Origin: Microbacterium galbinum | Lineage (GTDB): Bacteria; Actinomycetota; Actinomycetes; Actinomycetales; Microbacteriaceae | NCBI RefSeq assembly: GCF_023091225.1 | Contig: NZ_JAHWXM010000002.1 | Coordinates: forward strand, 310,001 to 374,000 | DNA: 64,000 bases | Direction: 5' to 3' | Shown here: one piece after another, positions 24,479 through 33,216 of the stretch | Position numbering within the stretch: the first letter of the stretch is position 1 | Layout of the letters: each line of letters begins with the position of its first letter | Translations under genes and position numbers: made by a program | Notes under the pieces: model-generated | What the model saw: the letters and a program-made list of their open reading frames with translations, nothing else | Databases searched by the model: none | Told to the model about the DNA's origin: nothing

Positions 24479-26446
24479 ATGAGCAGTCAGATCGACCACC
24501 TTCTCGATGAGAACCGCCAGTTCCCGCCGTCCGAGGAGTTCGTCGCCCAGTCGATCTCCTCCCCCGATCTCTACGAGCGCGCCGCCGCGGACCGCGAGGG
24601 CTTCTGGGCCGATCAGTCGCGCGAGCTGCTGCACTGGCACACGCCGTTCACCCGGGTTCTCGACTGGTCCGCCCCGCCGTTCGCCAAGTGGTTCGACGAC
24701 GGCGAGCTCAACGTCGCCTACAACTGCCTCGACCGCCATGTCGAGCAGGGCAACGGCGACCGCGTTGCTCTGCACTGGGAGGGCGAGCCCGGCGACAGCC
24801 GCAGCATCACCTACGCCGAGCTGACCGACGAGGTCAAGCGCACGGCCAACGTGCTCGCCGATCTCGGCGTCGGCCAGGGCGACCGCGTCGCCATCTACCT
24901 GCCGATGATCCCCGAAGCCGTCGCCGCGATGCTCGCCGTCGCGCGTCTCGGCGCCATCCACTCGGTGGTCTTCGGCGGATTCAGCGCCGACAGCCTGCGG
25001 GCGCGCATCGACGACGCCGGCGCCAAGGTCGTCATCACCGCCGACGGCGGTTACCGCAAGGGTCGCGTCTCGGCGCTCAAGCCGGCCGTCGACCAGGCGC
25101 TGAGCGACCGCGGAGACGGCGAGCAGCTCACGGTCGAGCACGTGCTCGTCGTGCGTCGCGGAGGCAACGAGGTCGACTGGGTCGACGGTCGCGACGTCTG
25201 GTGGCACGAGGCCGTGCCCGCGGCATCCGCCGAGCACACCGCCGAGGCGTTCCCCGCCGAGAACCCCCTCTTCATCCTCTACACCTCGGGCACCACCGGG
25301 AAGCCGAAGGGCATCCTGCACACGTCCGGCGGCTACCTCACGCAGGCCGCGTATTCGCACAAGTACGTCTTCGACCTGCACGCCGACAGCGACGTCTACT
25401 GGTGCACGGCCGACATCGGCTGGATCACCGGGCATTCCTACGTGACCTACGGCCCGCTCGCGAACGGAGCCACGCAGGTCATCTACGAGGGCACCCCGGA
25501 TGCCCCGCACCCCGGCCGCTGGTGGGAGATCATCGAGAAGTACAAGGTGTCGATCTTCTACACCGCCCCGACCGCCATCCGGTCGTTCATGAAGATCGGA
25601 CGCAGCGTCCCGCAGAAGTTCGACCTCTCGTCGCTGCGCGTGCTCGGATCGGTGGGCGAGCCCATCAACCCCGAGGCATGGATGTGGTACCGCGAGGTCA
25701 TCGGCGGGAACCGCGCCCCCATCGTCGACACGTGGTGGCAGACCGAGACCGGCGCGATCATGGTCTCGCCGCTGCCGGGCGTCACCGCCACGAAGCCGGG
25801 CTCGGCGCAGGTGCCGCTCCCCGGCATCCGCATCGACGTCGTCGACGAGCAGGGTCAGGAAGTCGGCAACGGCAACGGCGGCCTGCTCGTGGTGACCGAA
25901 CCCTGGCCGAGCATGCTGCGCGGCATCTGGGGCGACCCGGAGCGCTTCCGCGAGACCTATTGGGAGAAGTTCGAGAAGCAGGGGTACTACTTCGCCGGCG
26001 ACGGCGCCCGCCTCGACGACGACGGCGATCTCTGGCTGCTCGGGCGTGTGGACGACGTGATGAACGTCTCGGGCCACCGTCTCTCGACGGCCGAGATCGA
26101 ATCGTCGCTCGTCGCCCACGAGGCCACCGCCGAGGCGGCCGTGGTCGGGGCGTCCGACGAGACGACGGGCCAGGCGGTCGTCGCCTTCGTCATCATCAAG
26201 GAGAGCTACCTCTCAGCGCACGACCCGGCGGGTCTCGCTCAGCAGCTGCGCCTGTGGGTCGGCGAGCAGATCGGGGCGATCGCCCGCCCGCGCGACGTCT
26301 ACATCGTGGGCGAGCTGCCCAAGACCCGCTCCGGCAAGATCATGCGCCGTCTGCTGCGCGACGTCGCCGAGGGTCGCGAGGTCGGCGACACGACGACGCT
26401 CGCCGACACGGCCGTGATGACGATCATCTCGTCGCAGCTCAAGTAG
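24479..26446 (+). CDS. acs: Acetyl-CoA synthetase
   Basis: 655 aa, the usual length for AMP-forming acetyl-CoA synthetase (acetate + ATP + CoA to acetyl-CoA + AMP + PPi). ATG at 24479 follows AAAGGAG. Motifs: YTSGTTGKPKG (P-loop, about 265-275), the acyl-adenylate motif around WWQTETG (about 420), YFAGDGARLDDDG (about 504-516), and the C-terminal lysine in TRSGKIMRR, whose acetylation regulates the enzyme in other bacteria. It is monocistronic, divergent from the 6C RNA and the tad operon. With ackA-pta elsewhere in the window the cell has both routes between acetate and acetyl-CoA. Confidence 0.97.
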   Translation: MSSQIDHLLDENRQFPPSEEFVAQSISSPDLYERAAADREGFWADQSRELLHWHTPFTRVLDWSAPPFAKWFDDGELNVAYNCLDRHVEQGNGDRVALHWEGEPGDSRSITYAELTDEVKRTANVLADLGVGQGDRVAIYLPMIPEAVAAMLAVARLGAIHSVVFGGFSADSLRARIDDAGAKVVITADGGYRKGRVSALKPAVDQALSDRGDGEQLTVEHVLVVRRGGNEVDWVDGRDVWWHEAVPAASAEHTAEAFPAENPLFILYTSGTTGKPKGILHTSGGYLTQAAYSHKYVFDLHADSDVYWCTADIGWITGHSYVTYGPLANGATQVIYEGTPDAPHPGRWWEIIEKYKVSIFYTAPTAIRSFMKIGRSVPQKFDLSSLRVLGSVGEPINPEAWMWYREVIGGNRAPIVDTWWQTETGAIMVSPLPGVTATKPGSAQVPLPGIRIDVVDEQGQEVGNGNGGLLVVTEPWPSMLRGIWGDPERFRETYWEKFEKQGYYFAGDGARLDDDGDLWLLGRVDDVMNVSGHRLSTAEIESSLVAHEATAEAAVVGASDETTGQAVVAFVIIKESYLSAHDPAGLAQQLRLWVGEQIGAIARPRDVYIVGELPKTRSGKIMRRLLRDVAEGREVGDTTTLADTAVMTIISSQLK

Positions 26447-26465
26447 TTTCTCGGGGGTCCGCTCC

Positions 26466-26531
26466 GCGATGCCCCTGCGCCGGTCGAGACGGGGACCCCT
26501 GCACCCCGATCGCCCGGCGCAGGGGCATCGC
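26466..26531. terminator. 18-bp inverted repeat between convergent acs and ridA
   Basis: GCGATGCCCCTGCGCCGG (26466-26483) is exactly complementary to 26514-26531, with 30 bases between. It lies between convergent genes and probably acts as a bidirectional terminator. The arms are unusually long and contain the GATGCC word that is frequent in this genome, so it could also be a dispersed palindromic element. Confidence 0.5.
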
Positions 26532-26605
26532 TGCGCTCACCATCGATCTGCTGCGACCAGGCTTCTCGCCTCCCGGTAGGGAGAGAGGCGGATGCCGCGG
26601 GCCGA

Positions 26606-27064
26606 TCAGGCGAGGAGGAAGGTGACCTCGACCTCGACGGGGCTGTCGAGCGGCAGCACGGGCACGCCGACGGCGGCGCGGGCGTGACGGCCGGCGTCGC
26701 CGAAGATCTCGCCGAGCACTTCGCTCGCGCCGTTGATGACGCCGGGCTGGCCCGAGAACTCGGGAACGGATGCCACGAAACCACCGACGCGCAGGACCCC
26801 GGCGATCCGGTCGACACCGCCGGCGGCATCCGCCGCGGCGGCGAGCGCGTTCAGCGCGCAGGTGCGGGCGTAGGCCTGGGCGTCGGCGGCGTCGACCGCC
26901 GCGCCGACCTTGCCGGTCGCGGGAAGGGCGCCATCGGTGAACGGGAGCTGGCCCGAGGTGTAGACGACCCCCGCGTGGACGACGGCGGGTACGTAGGCGG
27001 CGACCGGGGCGGCGACGGCGGGCAGCTCGATGCCGAGCTCTGCGAGGCGGGCGGAGATGCTCAT
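26606..27064 (-). CDS. RidA/YjgF family protein
   Basis: 152 aa from the ATG at 27064, which overlaps the stop of the upstream DUF4177 gene (ATGA). The fold is the RidA/YjgF type: VVYTSGQLPFTDG, then ALNALAAAADAAGG and the late Arg (HARAAVGVPVLPLDSPVEVEV). RidA proteins hydrolyse reactive enamine/imine intermediates from PLP enzymes. This one is of the longer actinobacterial subgroup, also found near acs and ponA2 in mycobacteria. Substrate is not predictable. Confidence 0.88.
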   Translation of the reverse strand: MSISARLAELGIELPAVAAPVAAYVPAVVHAGVVYTSGQLPFTDGALPATGKVGAAVDAADAQAYARTCALNALAAAADAAGGVDRIAGVLRVGGFVASVPEFSGQPGVINGASEVLGEIFGDAGRHARAAVGVPVLPLDSPVEVEVTFLLA

Positions 27065-27285
27065 GCGGCACCGCCCTCGAACTGGCGGGCGGCCTGGGCG
27101 GCAGCCGCGAGACCGGTCTCGTTGGATCCGTCCTGCGTGACGGGGCGCTTGAAGTAGGCGACGAGTCCGCCCTCCGGACCCTGCACCACCTGGACGAGCT
27201 CCCAGCCCTGCTTGCCCCAGTTGTTGAGGATCGCCGCGGTGTTGTGGATCAGCAGCGGCGTGGTGAGGTATTCCCACGTGGTCAT
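27061..27285 (-). CDS. DUF4177 small protein
   Basis: 74 aa. The N-terminal half (TTWEYLTTPLLIHNTAAILN, then WGKQGWELVQVV) matches DUF4177, a small beta-alpha module of unknown function. It is translationally coupled to the RidA gene (4-base overlap) and the pair faces leftward, divergent from the penicillin-binding protein gene 90 bases away. Probably cytosolic. Confidence 0.75.
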   Translation of the reverse strand: MTTWEYLTTPLLIHNTAAILNNWGKQGWELVQVVQGPEGGLVAYFKRPVTQDGSNETGLAAAAQAARQFEGGAA

Positions 27286-27374
27286 GGCACTCCATCGGAT
27301 CGTCGTGCGGGCGCAGCGGACGAACGCGGGCCCGTCAAAGGCGGTATTCAGGGAACTCCCCTACGATCAAGCGT

Positions 27375-29915
27375 ATGCCTCAAAAGAACCGTACGGTGAA
27401 AGGCGTGCTCGGCGGTCTGCTCGGGCTCGTCGGTCTGAGCGCCGTCGCCGGCCTTCTTGTCACCACCAGCGTCACGCCCGTCCTCGCGATGGCCGGCATC
27501 GCCGGCAACAGCGCCGTGACGCTGTTCGAAGAGCTCCCCGCGAACCTCGACGTCAACGCTCCGATGGAGCAGTCGACCATCTACGCGACCGACCCGAACA
27601 CGGGTGAGAACATCGTCCTCGCGTCGTTCTACGAACAGAACCGCGTGCCGGTGACGTACGAGCAGCTGTCGCCGACGCTCATCAACGCCATCCTCTCGAG
27701 CGAGGACAAGAACTTCTACAGCCACGGCGGCGTCAACCTCGGCGCCACCGTCAAGGCCGTCATCGACAACCTGCGCAAGACATCGAGCCGCGGTGCGTCG
27801 ACCATCACGCAGCAGTTCGTGAAGAACGTGCAGATCCAGGAGTGCGAGCAGAAGGCGGACGCCGCCTCGGACACCTACTCGGAGGACCTGCAGCAGTGCT
27901 GGCTCGACGCGACCAACGCAAAGGGCGCTGACGGCATCGAGCGCAAGCTGCAGGAGATGCGCTACGCCATCCAGATCGAGAAGACGTCGTCGAAGAACGA
28001 CATCCTGCTCGGCTACCTCAACATCGCGAACTTCGGCGGCACCGTCTACGGCATCGAGGCCGCTGCCAAGTACTACTTCTCGGCATCCGCGTCGAACCTC
28101 ACGATCGCCCAGGCCGCGACGCTGGCTGGCATCGTGCAGAACCCGAACAACCTGCGCATCGACCGCTCCGAGGGCGAGAACTCCGCGGCCGACGGCTACG
28201 CCGATACCCTCAACCGCCGCGACTACGTGCTCGGCCGCATGCTCGCCGACGGCAAGATCACGCAGGCCGAGCACGACGAGGCCAAGGCCTCGCCCATCGA
28301 GCCCAAGATCACACCGTCCGTGCAGGGCTGCGCCACTGCCGGTCAGCAGGCCTACTTCTGCCAGTACGCCAAGTCGATCATCGAGAACGACCCGATCTTC
28401 GGCGAGACCCGTCAGGACCGCAGCGAGCTGCTGCGCCGCGGTGGCCTGAAGATCTACACCACGATCGACATGCGCGTGCAGGGACCGGCCGCCCAGGCCA
28501 TGGCCGAGAACGCCCCCGGCAACATGGACAACAAGTACTTCGGTGCGGCCGGCGTCTCCCTCAACACGACGAACGGCAACATCATCTCGATGACGCAGAA
28601 CACGACGTTCAGCGAGACGAAGACCGACGACCAGGCGTTCACCTCGCTGGTGTTCGCCGGTGACCGCGCACACGGAAACTCCGACGGCTTCCAAGTCGGA
28701 TCGACGTACAAGCTCTTCACCCTCATCGACTGGCTCGAGAAGGGACACTCGGTCAACGAGGTGCTCAACGGCGCCGTACAGAAGAACCTCAAGATGAACG
28801 TGTGCGGTGCAACGCAGACCGTCGACACAGCGGAGATCGGCAACTTCGGCGGCGGCCGCGGATATACCAGCAACGTTCGCACCTTCACCGCGCAGTCGCT
28901 CAACAGCGGATTCTTCGCGATGGCCGCGAAGCTCGACATCTGCGAGATCAACAAGGTCGCCGACCGCATGGGCGTGACGCTGGCAACGGGCGGGAAGGTC
29001 ACCGACCAGAACGTGCCGTACGACGTGCTCGGGCCGAAGAACATCTCTCCGATGGCGATGGCCGCCGCCTACGCCACCGTCGCGAACGGCGGCACCTACT
29101 GCGCCCCGCGCGCGATCGAGAAGGTGCTCAATGCCGACGGCACGGAACACGAGATCCCGCCGGTATCGTGCAAGGAAGGCGTGCTCACGCCCGAGGTCGC
29201 CGCGACTGCCGCCTATGCCCTTCAGGGCGTCATGGCAAGCGGTGGCACCGGTTCCCGCGCCAACCCCTACGACGGCACGCCGTTGATCGGTAAGACCGGA
29301 ACACACGACCGCTGGTCGACCATGATGATCGAGTCGAGCACCCAGGTCGCGACTGCGGTATGGGCCGGACGCTGGCAGGGCCAGGAGAACGTGTTCCAGG
29401 TACCGTCTCTGCTGGGGTCGTACCTCAACGACGTGCGTTACCCGATCGCGAGGGCCGCGCAGGCCGCGGCGAATGACGTCTACGGGGGAAACGCGTTCCC
29501 ACAGCCCGACCGGAACCTCACCCGCCAAATCCTCGTCGACGTGCCGAGCGTGGTCGGGATGACGATCGACGAGGCGACCGCAGCTCTCGAGGGCGCCGGA
29601 TTCGCGGTTTCGGTCGGAGCGCCGGTCGACGGCTCGCAAGCGACCAATATCGTCGCCGCGCAGGATCCGTCCGGTCAGGCTCCGACGGGCGCCAACGTCA
29701 CGATCTCGCCCAGCAACGGACAGGCCACGACGGTCCCGGCCGACCTGATCGGTAAGTCGCGAAGCGCCGCCCAGGCCTCGCTCTTCGCCGCCGGGTTCGA
29801 ATCGCTCCAGTTCGACGCCTCCTGCAACGGCGGAGGCAAGAAGGTGATCAGCACCGACCCGGCCCCGGGCAGTGCTGCGAGCAAGACCACGACCGTGACC
29901 GTGGTCTGCGAGTGA
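27375..29915 (+). CDS. ponA2: Bifunctional penicillin-binding protein with PASTA domains
   Basis: 846 aa, class A PBP that polymerises and cross-links peptidoglycan. An N-terminal membrane helix (about 8-38) is followed by the glycosyltransferase 51 domain (catalytic Glu in SSEDKNFYSHGG, about 110; TITQQFVKN). Then comes the transpeptidase with SxxK Ser in GSTYK (about 442) and the KTGT box (about 640). Two PASTA repeats (VPSVVGMTIDEATAALEGAG and VPADLIGKSRSAAQASLF) lie at about 718-846. The layout matches mycobacterial PonA2. The stop overlaps the start of a metallophosphoesterase gene by four bases. Confidence 0.95.
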   Translation: MPQKNRTVKGVLGGLLGLVGLSAVAGLLVTTSVTPVLAMAGIAGNSAVTLFEELPANLDVNAPMEQSTIYATDPNTGENIVLASFYEQNRVPVTYEQLSPTLINAILSSEDKNFYSHGGVNLGATVKAVIDNLRKTSSRGASTITQQFVKNVQIQECEQKADAASDTYSEDLQQCWLDATNAKGADGIERKLQEMRYAIQIEKTSSKNDILLGYLNIANFGGTVYGIEAAAKYYFSASASNLTIAQAATLAGIVQNPNNLRIDRSEGENSAADGYADTLNRRDYVLGRMLADGKITQAEHDEAKASPIEPKITPSVQGCATAGQQAYFCQYAKSIIENDPIFGETRQDRSELLRRGGLKIYTTIDMRVQGPAAQAMAENAPGNMDNKYFGAAGVSLNTTNGNIISMTQNTTFSETKTDDQAFTSLVFAGDRAHGNSDGFQVGSTYKLFTLIDWLEKGHSVNEVLNGAVQKNLKMNVCGATQTVDTAEIGNFGGGRGYTSNVRTFTAQSLNSGFFAMAAKLDICEINKVADRMGVTLATGGKVTDQNVPYDVLGPKNISPMAMAAAYATVANGGTYCAPRAIEKVLNADGTEHEIPPVSCKEGVLTPEVAATAAYALQGVMASGGTGSRANPYDGTPLIGKTGTHDRWSTMMIESSTQVATAVWAGRWQGQENVFQVPSLLGSYLNDVRYPIARAAQAAANDVYGGNAFPQPDRNLTRQILVDVPSVVGMTIDEATAALEGAGFAVSVGAPVDGSQATNIVAAQDPSGQAPTGANVTISPSNGQATTVPADLIGKSRSAAQASLFAAGFESLQFDASCNGGGKKVISTDPAPGSAASKTTTVTVVCE

Positions 29916-30847
29916 CCCGCACCTCTTCGGTGCACCCGGCCCTCATCGCGCTCGGCGCGGTGGGGGCCGTGGGCGCTGCAGCGGCGATCTGGGGCATCGG
30001 CATCGAACGCTACCTGTTCACAGTGCGCGAGGTCGAGGCATACGCTCTGCCGCCCGGCTCCGCTCCCCTGCGCATCCTGCACCTGTCCGACGCCCACATG
30101 GCGCCCTGGCAGCACCGCAAGCAGGACTGGCTCGCCTCGCTCGCCCAGCTGAAGCCCGACCTCATCGTCAACACCGGCGACAACCTCGGGCATCGCGAGG
30201 GGCTCGACGGCATCCGTCGTGCGTTCGATCCGTTCGTCGGCATCCCCGGCGTCTTCGTGCACGGCTCGAACGACGTCAACGAGCCCTCGCCGCGCAACCC
30301 GTTCAAGTACTTCACCGGTCCGTCGAAGCACACGAGCGCCCCGCGCCTGCTCGACACCGACGCGATGGATCGCTACTTCACCGACGAGCTCGGGTGGACG
30401 GGGCTCGACAACACCGCCGCGCGCCTGTCGGTCGCCGGGCGCGACATCGACCTCTTCGGCGTGAACGACGCCCACCGCGACTGGGACCGCCTCGACGACC
30501 TGCCCGACGCGATCGCGGCGCTCGGCCCGGCACCCGCCGGCACACCGGTGCTCGGGGTCACGCACGCGCCGTACCAGCGGGTGCTCAACGGGTTCATCGA
30601 CCTCGGCGCCGACGCGATCCTCGGCGGCCACACGCACGGCGGCCAGGTGTGCCTCCCCGGCTTTGGTGCCCTGGTCGCGAACTGCGACATCCCCCTGAAG
30701 CAGGCCAAGGGGCTGAGCACCTGGACGCACGGCGACCGCGCCGTGCCGCTCAATGTCAGCGCGGGCTGCGGGCACTCGATCTACGCCCCGGTGCGCTTCG
30801 CCTGCCGTCCGGAGGCGACGCTGCTCACGCTCACCGCGCGGGCCTGA
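29912..30847 (+). CDS. Membrane-linked metallophosphoesterase
   Basis: 311 aa. An N-terminal hydrophobic segment (about 9-30) anchors a calcineurin-like phosphoesterase domain: LHLSDAHM (metal motif 1), VNTGDNLGH (motif 2), GSNDVNEP (GND-type motif 3) and [13 protein letters not shown] (motif 5). The GTG start overlaps the ponA2 stop (GTGA), so it is co-translated with the PBP and may act on lipid or cell-wall phosphates. Substrate unknown. This ponA2-phosphoesterase pairing is common in actinobacteria. Confidence 0.92.
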   Translation: MTRTSSVHPALIALGAVGAVGAAAAIWGIGIERYLFTVREVEAYALPPGSAPLRILHLSDAHMAPWQHRKQDWLASLAQLKPDLIVNTGDNLGHREGLDGIRRAFDPFVGIPGVFVHGSNDVNEPSPRNPFKYFTGPSKHTSAPRLLDTDAMDRYFTDELGWTGLDNTAARLSVAGRDIDLFGVNDAHRDWDRLDDLPDAIAALGPAPAGTPVLGVTHAPYQRVLNGFIDLGADAILGGHTHGGQVCLPGFGALVANCDIPLKQAKGLSTWTHGDRAVPLNVSAGCGHSIYAPVRFACRPEATLLTLTARA

Positions 30848-30900
30848 GCGCTCGATTGGGCGCTCGCGACTTTTCCTTGTAGACTCGGAGGGTTGCAAAA

Positions 30901-30978
<78 letters not shown>

Positions 30979-30988
30979 TAACACCGGA

Positions 30989-31012
30989 AAGGCCGCCCTG
31001 CGGGGCGGCCTT
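30989..31012 (+). terminator. Intrinsic terminator after tRNA-Pro
   Basis: AAGGCCGCCC (30989-30998) pairs with GGGCGGCCTT (31003-31012) around a 4-base loop, followed by TCTCT. It is placed 11 bases after the tRNA. Confidence 0.85.
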
Positions 31013-31045
31013 CTCTGTACCCCGACCGCGGATCGAAGGGACGAC

Positions 31046-31522
31046 ATGGGATCGCTCCTCCCCCCGCCGCGTCGCCGCACACGCGCCTGGGCTCTGGGCC
31101 TCGGCATCCCGTTCCTCGCCGGGCTCGTTGCACTCACCCTCACGCCTTCCCGCGTCGAACAGCGTCTGCCCAACCTGCTCGACCTCGTTCTGTCGACCGC
31201 GCACCGTCTCGGCTGGGCGTCACTCGATTTCACCCGCCTCGAGATCCTCGCGAACGTCTGCGTCTTCGTGCCGGTGGGAATCCTCGCGTTCGTGCTCCTC
31301 CCCCGCCCGGTCTGGGGCCTCGCCTTCCTCGTCGGTCCCGCGATCTCGATCGGCATCGAAGTGTTCCAGCGTCTGGTGCTTCCGCACCGCGCGGCGACCG
31401 TCTCCGACGTGATCGCGAACTCGACCGGAGCGACGATCGGCGTCGTCCTCGCGGTGTTGTCCGCACTCCTGGTGGCCGTGCTCTCCGGCCCCTCGCCCTC
31501 TCGTAGGCTGGAAGCATCATGA
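31046..31522 (+). CDS. VanZ-like membrane protein
   Basis: 158 aa. The ATG at 31046 follows GAAGGG. The longer frame starting in the tRNA is an artefact. Four membrane helices: 15-32, 65-83, 88-105 and 127-147. The VanZ pattern is visible (NVCVFVPVGIL, then GIEVFQRLVLPHRAATVSDV, ending NSTGATIGV). VanZ proteins of enterococci give low-level teicoplanin resistance; most actinobacterial members have no known role. Its stop overlaps the HAD gene start. Confidence 0.85.
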   Translation: MGSLLPPPRRRTRAWALGLGIPFLAGLVALTLTPSRVEQRLPNLLDLVLSTAHRLGWASLDFTRLEILANVCVFVPVGILAFVLLPRPVWGLAFLVGPAISIGIEVFQRLVLPHRAATVSDVIANSTGATIGVVLAVLSALLVAVLSGPSPSRRLEAS

Positions 31523-32274
31523 CCGCGCCCTCTCTCGTCGCCTTCGACCTCGATGACACGCTCGCCACCTCGAAGGCGGCGATCACCCCGCGCATCGCCG
31601 CCCTGCTCCAGGCCCTGCTGCATCGGGTCGACGTCGCGATCATCTCGGGCGGCAACGAGACGCAGTTCCGCACCCAGGTCGTCGCCCAGTTGACCGATGC
31701 GGATGCCGCCGAGCTCGGCCGACTGCACCTCCTGCCCACCTGCGGCACCCGCTACCTGCGCCACGACGGCACCGCGTTCGCCACCGTCTACGCGCACGAC
31801 CTCACCGACGACGAGAAGTCCGCCGCCCTCACCGCCCTGCGGGAGGAGGCCGAACGCCTCGAGCTGTGGGAGGCCGAGCCCTGGGGCGAGATCCTCGAGG
31901 ACCGCGGCTCGCAGATCACCTTCTCCGCCCTCGGACAGCGCGCGCCGAGCGACGCCAAGCACGCGTGGGACCCGACGGGCGCGAAGCGCGCCGCGCTGCG
32001 CGATGCCGTCGCCGCCCGCCTCCCCGGCCTCGAGGTGCGCTCGGGCGGGTCGACGTCGATCGACATCACCCGCGCCGGCATCGACAAGGCGTTCGGGATG
32101 ACGCGCCTCGCCGACCTCACCGGCATCCCCCTCACCGACATGCTCTTCTTCGGCGACCGTCTCGACGAGGGGGGCAACGACTACCCCGTGCTCGCGATCG
32201 GCGTGCCCTCGGTCGCGGTCGAGGGCTGGGAGGACACGGCCGACAAGCTCGACGCCCTCCTCCCCACGCTCTGA
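31519..32274 (+). CDS. HAD-IIB hydrolase, phosphomannomutase-like
   Basis: 251 aa. The HAD nucleophile motif is FDLDDTLA (about 8-15), motif II IISGGNE (about 41-47), and the acidic motif IV is FFGDRLDEGGNDYPV (about 211-225). The cap fits subclass IIB. The overall length and the GGNDYP form resemble eukaryotic-type phosphomannomutases, but sugar-phosphate phosphatase activity is just as likely. It is co-translated with the VanZ-like gene (ATGA overlap). Confidence 0.85.
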   Translation: MTAPSLVAFDLDDTLATSKAAITPRIAALLQALLHRVDVAIISGGNETQFRTQVVAQLTDADAAELGRLHLLPTCGTRYLRHDGTAFATVYAHDLTDDEKSAALTALREEAERLELWEAEPWGEILEDRGSQITFSALGQRAPSDAKHAWDPTGAKRAALRDAVAARLPGLEVRSGGSTSIDITRAGIDKAFGMTRLADLTGIPLTDMLFFGDRLDEGGNDYPVLAIGVPSVAVEGWEDTADKLDALLPTL

Positions 32275-32329
32275 TCGACCTTTCGCAGGCATCCGCCGCT
32301 CACGCCCGCTCCGGGCCTAGCATGGCGGC

Positions 32330-33172
32330 ATGGACGCTCTGCTCATCGTCATCATCGTGGCGGCCGCTGCCAGCCTCGTCTGCTGGGTGCTGTCGCTGAT
32401 CACCCGCGACACCTCCTGGGTCGATCGCGCGTGGTCGATCGTCCCGGTCGCATACGTCTGGATCTTCGTGGGCGTCGCCTTCGCCGAGGGCGACGGATCG
32501 GCGCGGCTCGTCGCGATGGGGCTGCTCGCCACGGCCTGGGGCGCGCGCCTCACGTTCAACTTCGCCCGCAAGGGCGGCTACACCGGCATGGAGGACTACC
32601 GCTGGGCGATCCTGCGCGCACGCATGCGCCCCTGGCAGTTCCAGCTCTTCAACCTGTTCTTCATCATCGCCTACCAGATGACCCTGCTCGTGCTCATCAC
32701 GCTCCCGGCGATGGTGGCCGCGCGGCATCCGTCCGCGATGACCGGCTGGGATGTGCTTTTCATCGCCGCCTTCCTCGCCTTCCTCACCGGTGAGACGATC
32801 GCCGACCAGCAGCAGTGGGTCTTCCACCAGCGCAAGAAGGCGGCGGGAGGCACCCTCTCCCCCGGTTTCGCGACCACCGGGCTCTTCCGTTACAGCCGCC
32901 ACCCCAACTTCTTCTTCGAGCAGGCGCAGTGGTGGGCGTTCTACGCGCTGGGCGCCAGCGCGGCCGTCTCGGGAGGCGCGGGACTCGTCGGGGGCGTCCT
33001 GAACCCGACGATCGTCGGAGCCGTGCTGCTCTCGCTCCTGTTCATCGGCTCGACGATCTTCACCGAGTCGATCACCGCCGCGAAGTACCCCGCGTACGCG
33101 GAGTACCGCCGCACCACCTCGATGCTCGTGCCCTGGCCTCCACGCCGAAGCGCCGTCGCACCCCAGACCTGA
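32330..33172 (+). CDS. DUF1295 membrane protein (steroid-reductase-like)
   Basis: 280 aa with about seven membrane helices. The C-terminal catalytic-type block FRYSRHPNFFFEQAQWWAFY followed by PAYAEYRRTTSMLVPW is that of DUF1295/5-alpha-reductase and isoprenylcysteine methyltransferase relatives, which use NADPH or SAM on lipids. Substrate unknown. It is same-strand but 55 bases after the HAD gene. The left arm of a strong hairpin lies inside its last codons. Confidence 0.85.
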   Translation: MDALLIVIIVAAAASLVCWVLSLITRDTSWVDRAWSIVPVAYVWIFVGVAFAEGDGSARLVAMGLLATAWGARLTFNFARKGGYTGMEDYRWAILRARMRPWQFQLFNLFFIIAYQMTLLVLITLPAMVAARHPSAMTGWDVLFIAAFLAFLTGETIADQQQWVFHQRKKAAGGTLSPGFATTGLFRYSRHPNFFFEQAQWWAFYALGASAAVSGGAGLVGGVLNPTIVGAVLLSLLFIGSTIFTESITAAKYPAYAEYRRTTSMLVPWPPRRSAVAPQT

Positions 33173-33193
33173 GCGGGGCACGACGGCGCTTCG
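33146..33193. terminator. Bidirectional terminator overlapping the DUF1295 gene end
   Basis: CGAAGCGCCGTCG (33146-33158) and CGACGGCGCTTCG (33181-33193) form a 13-bp perfect stem. The left arm lies within the DUF1295 coding sequence and the stop codon sits in the loop region. It separates convergent DUF1295 and lldD. Confidence 0.7.
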
Positions 33194-33216
33194 TCGTTCG
33201 ACAGTACGGATGCGCC

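Noticed and set aside
23663..26119. 818-aa ORF on the minus strand
   Set aside because: It is antisense to acs for most of its length and has Asp/Val/Gly-biased shadow sequence. acs has all family motifs on the plus strand.
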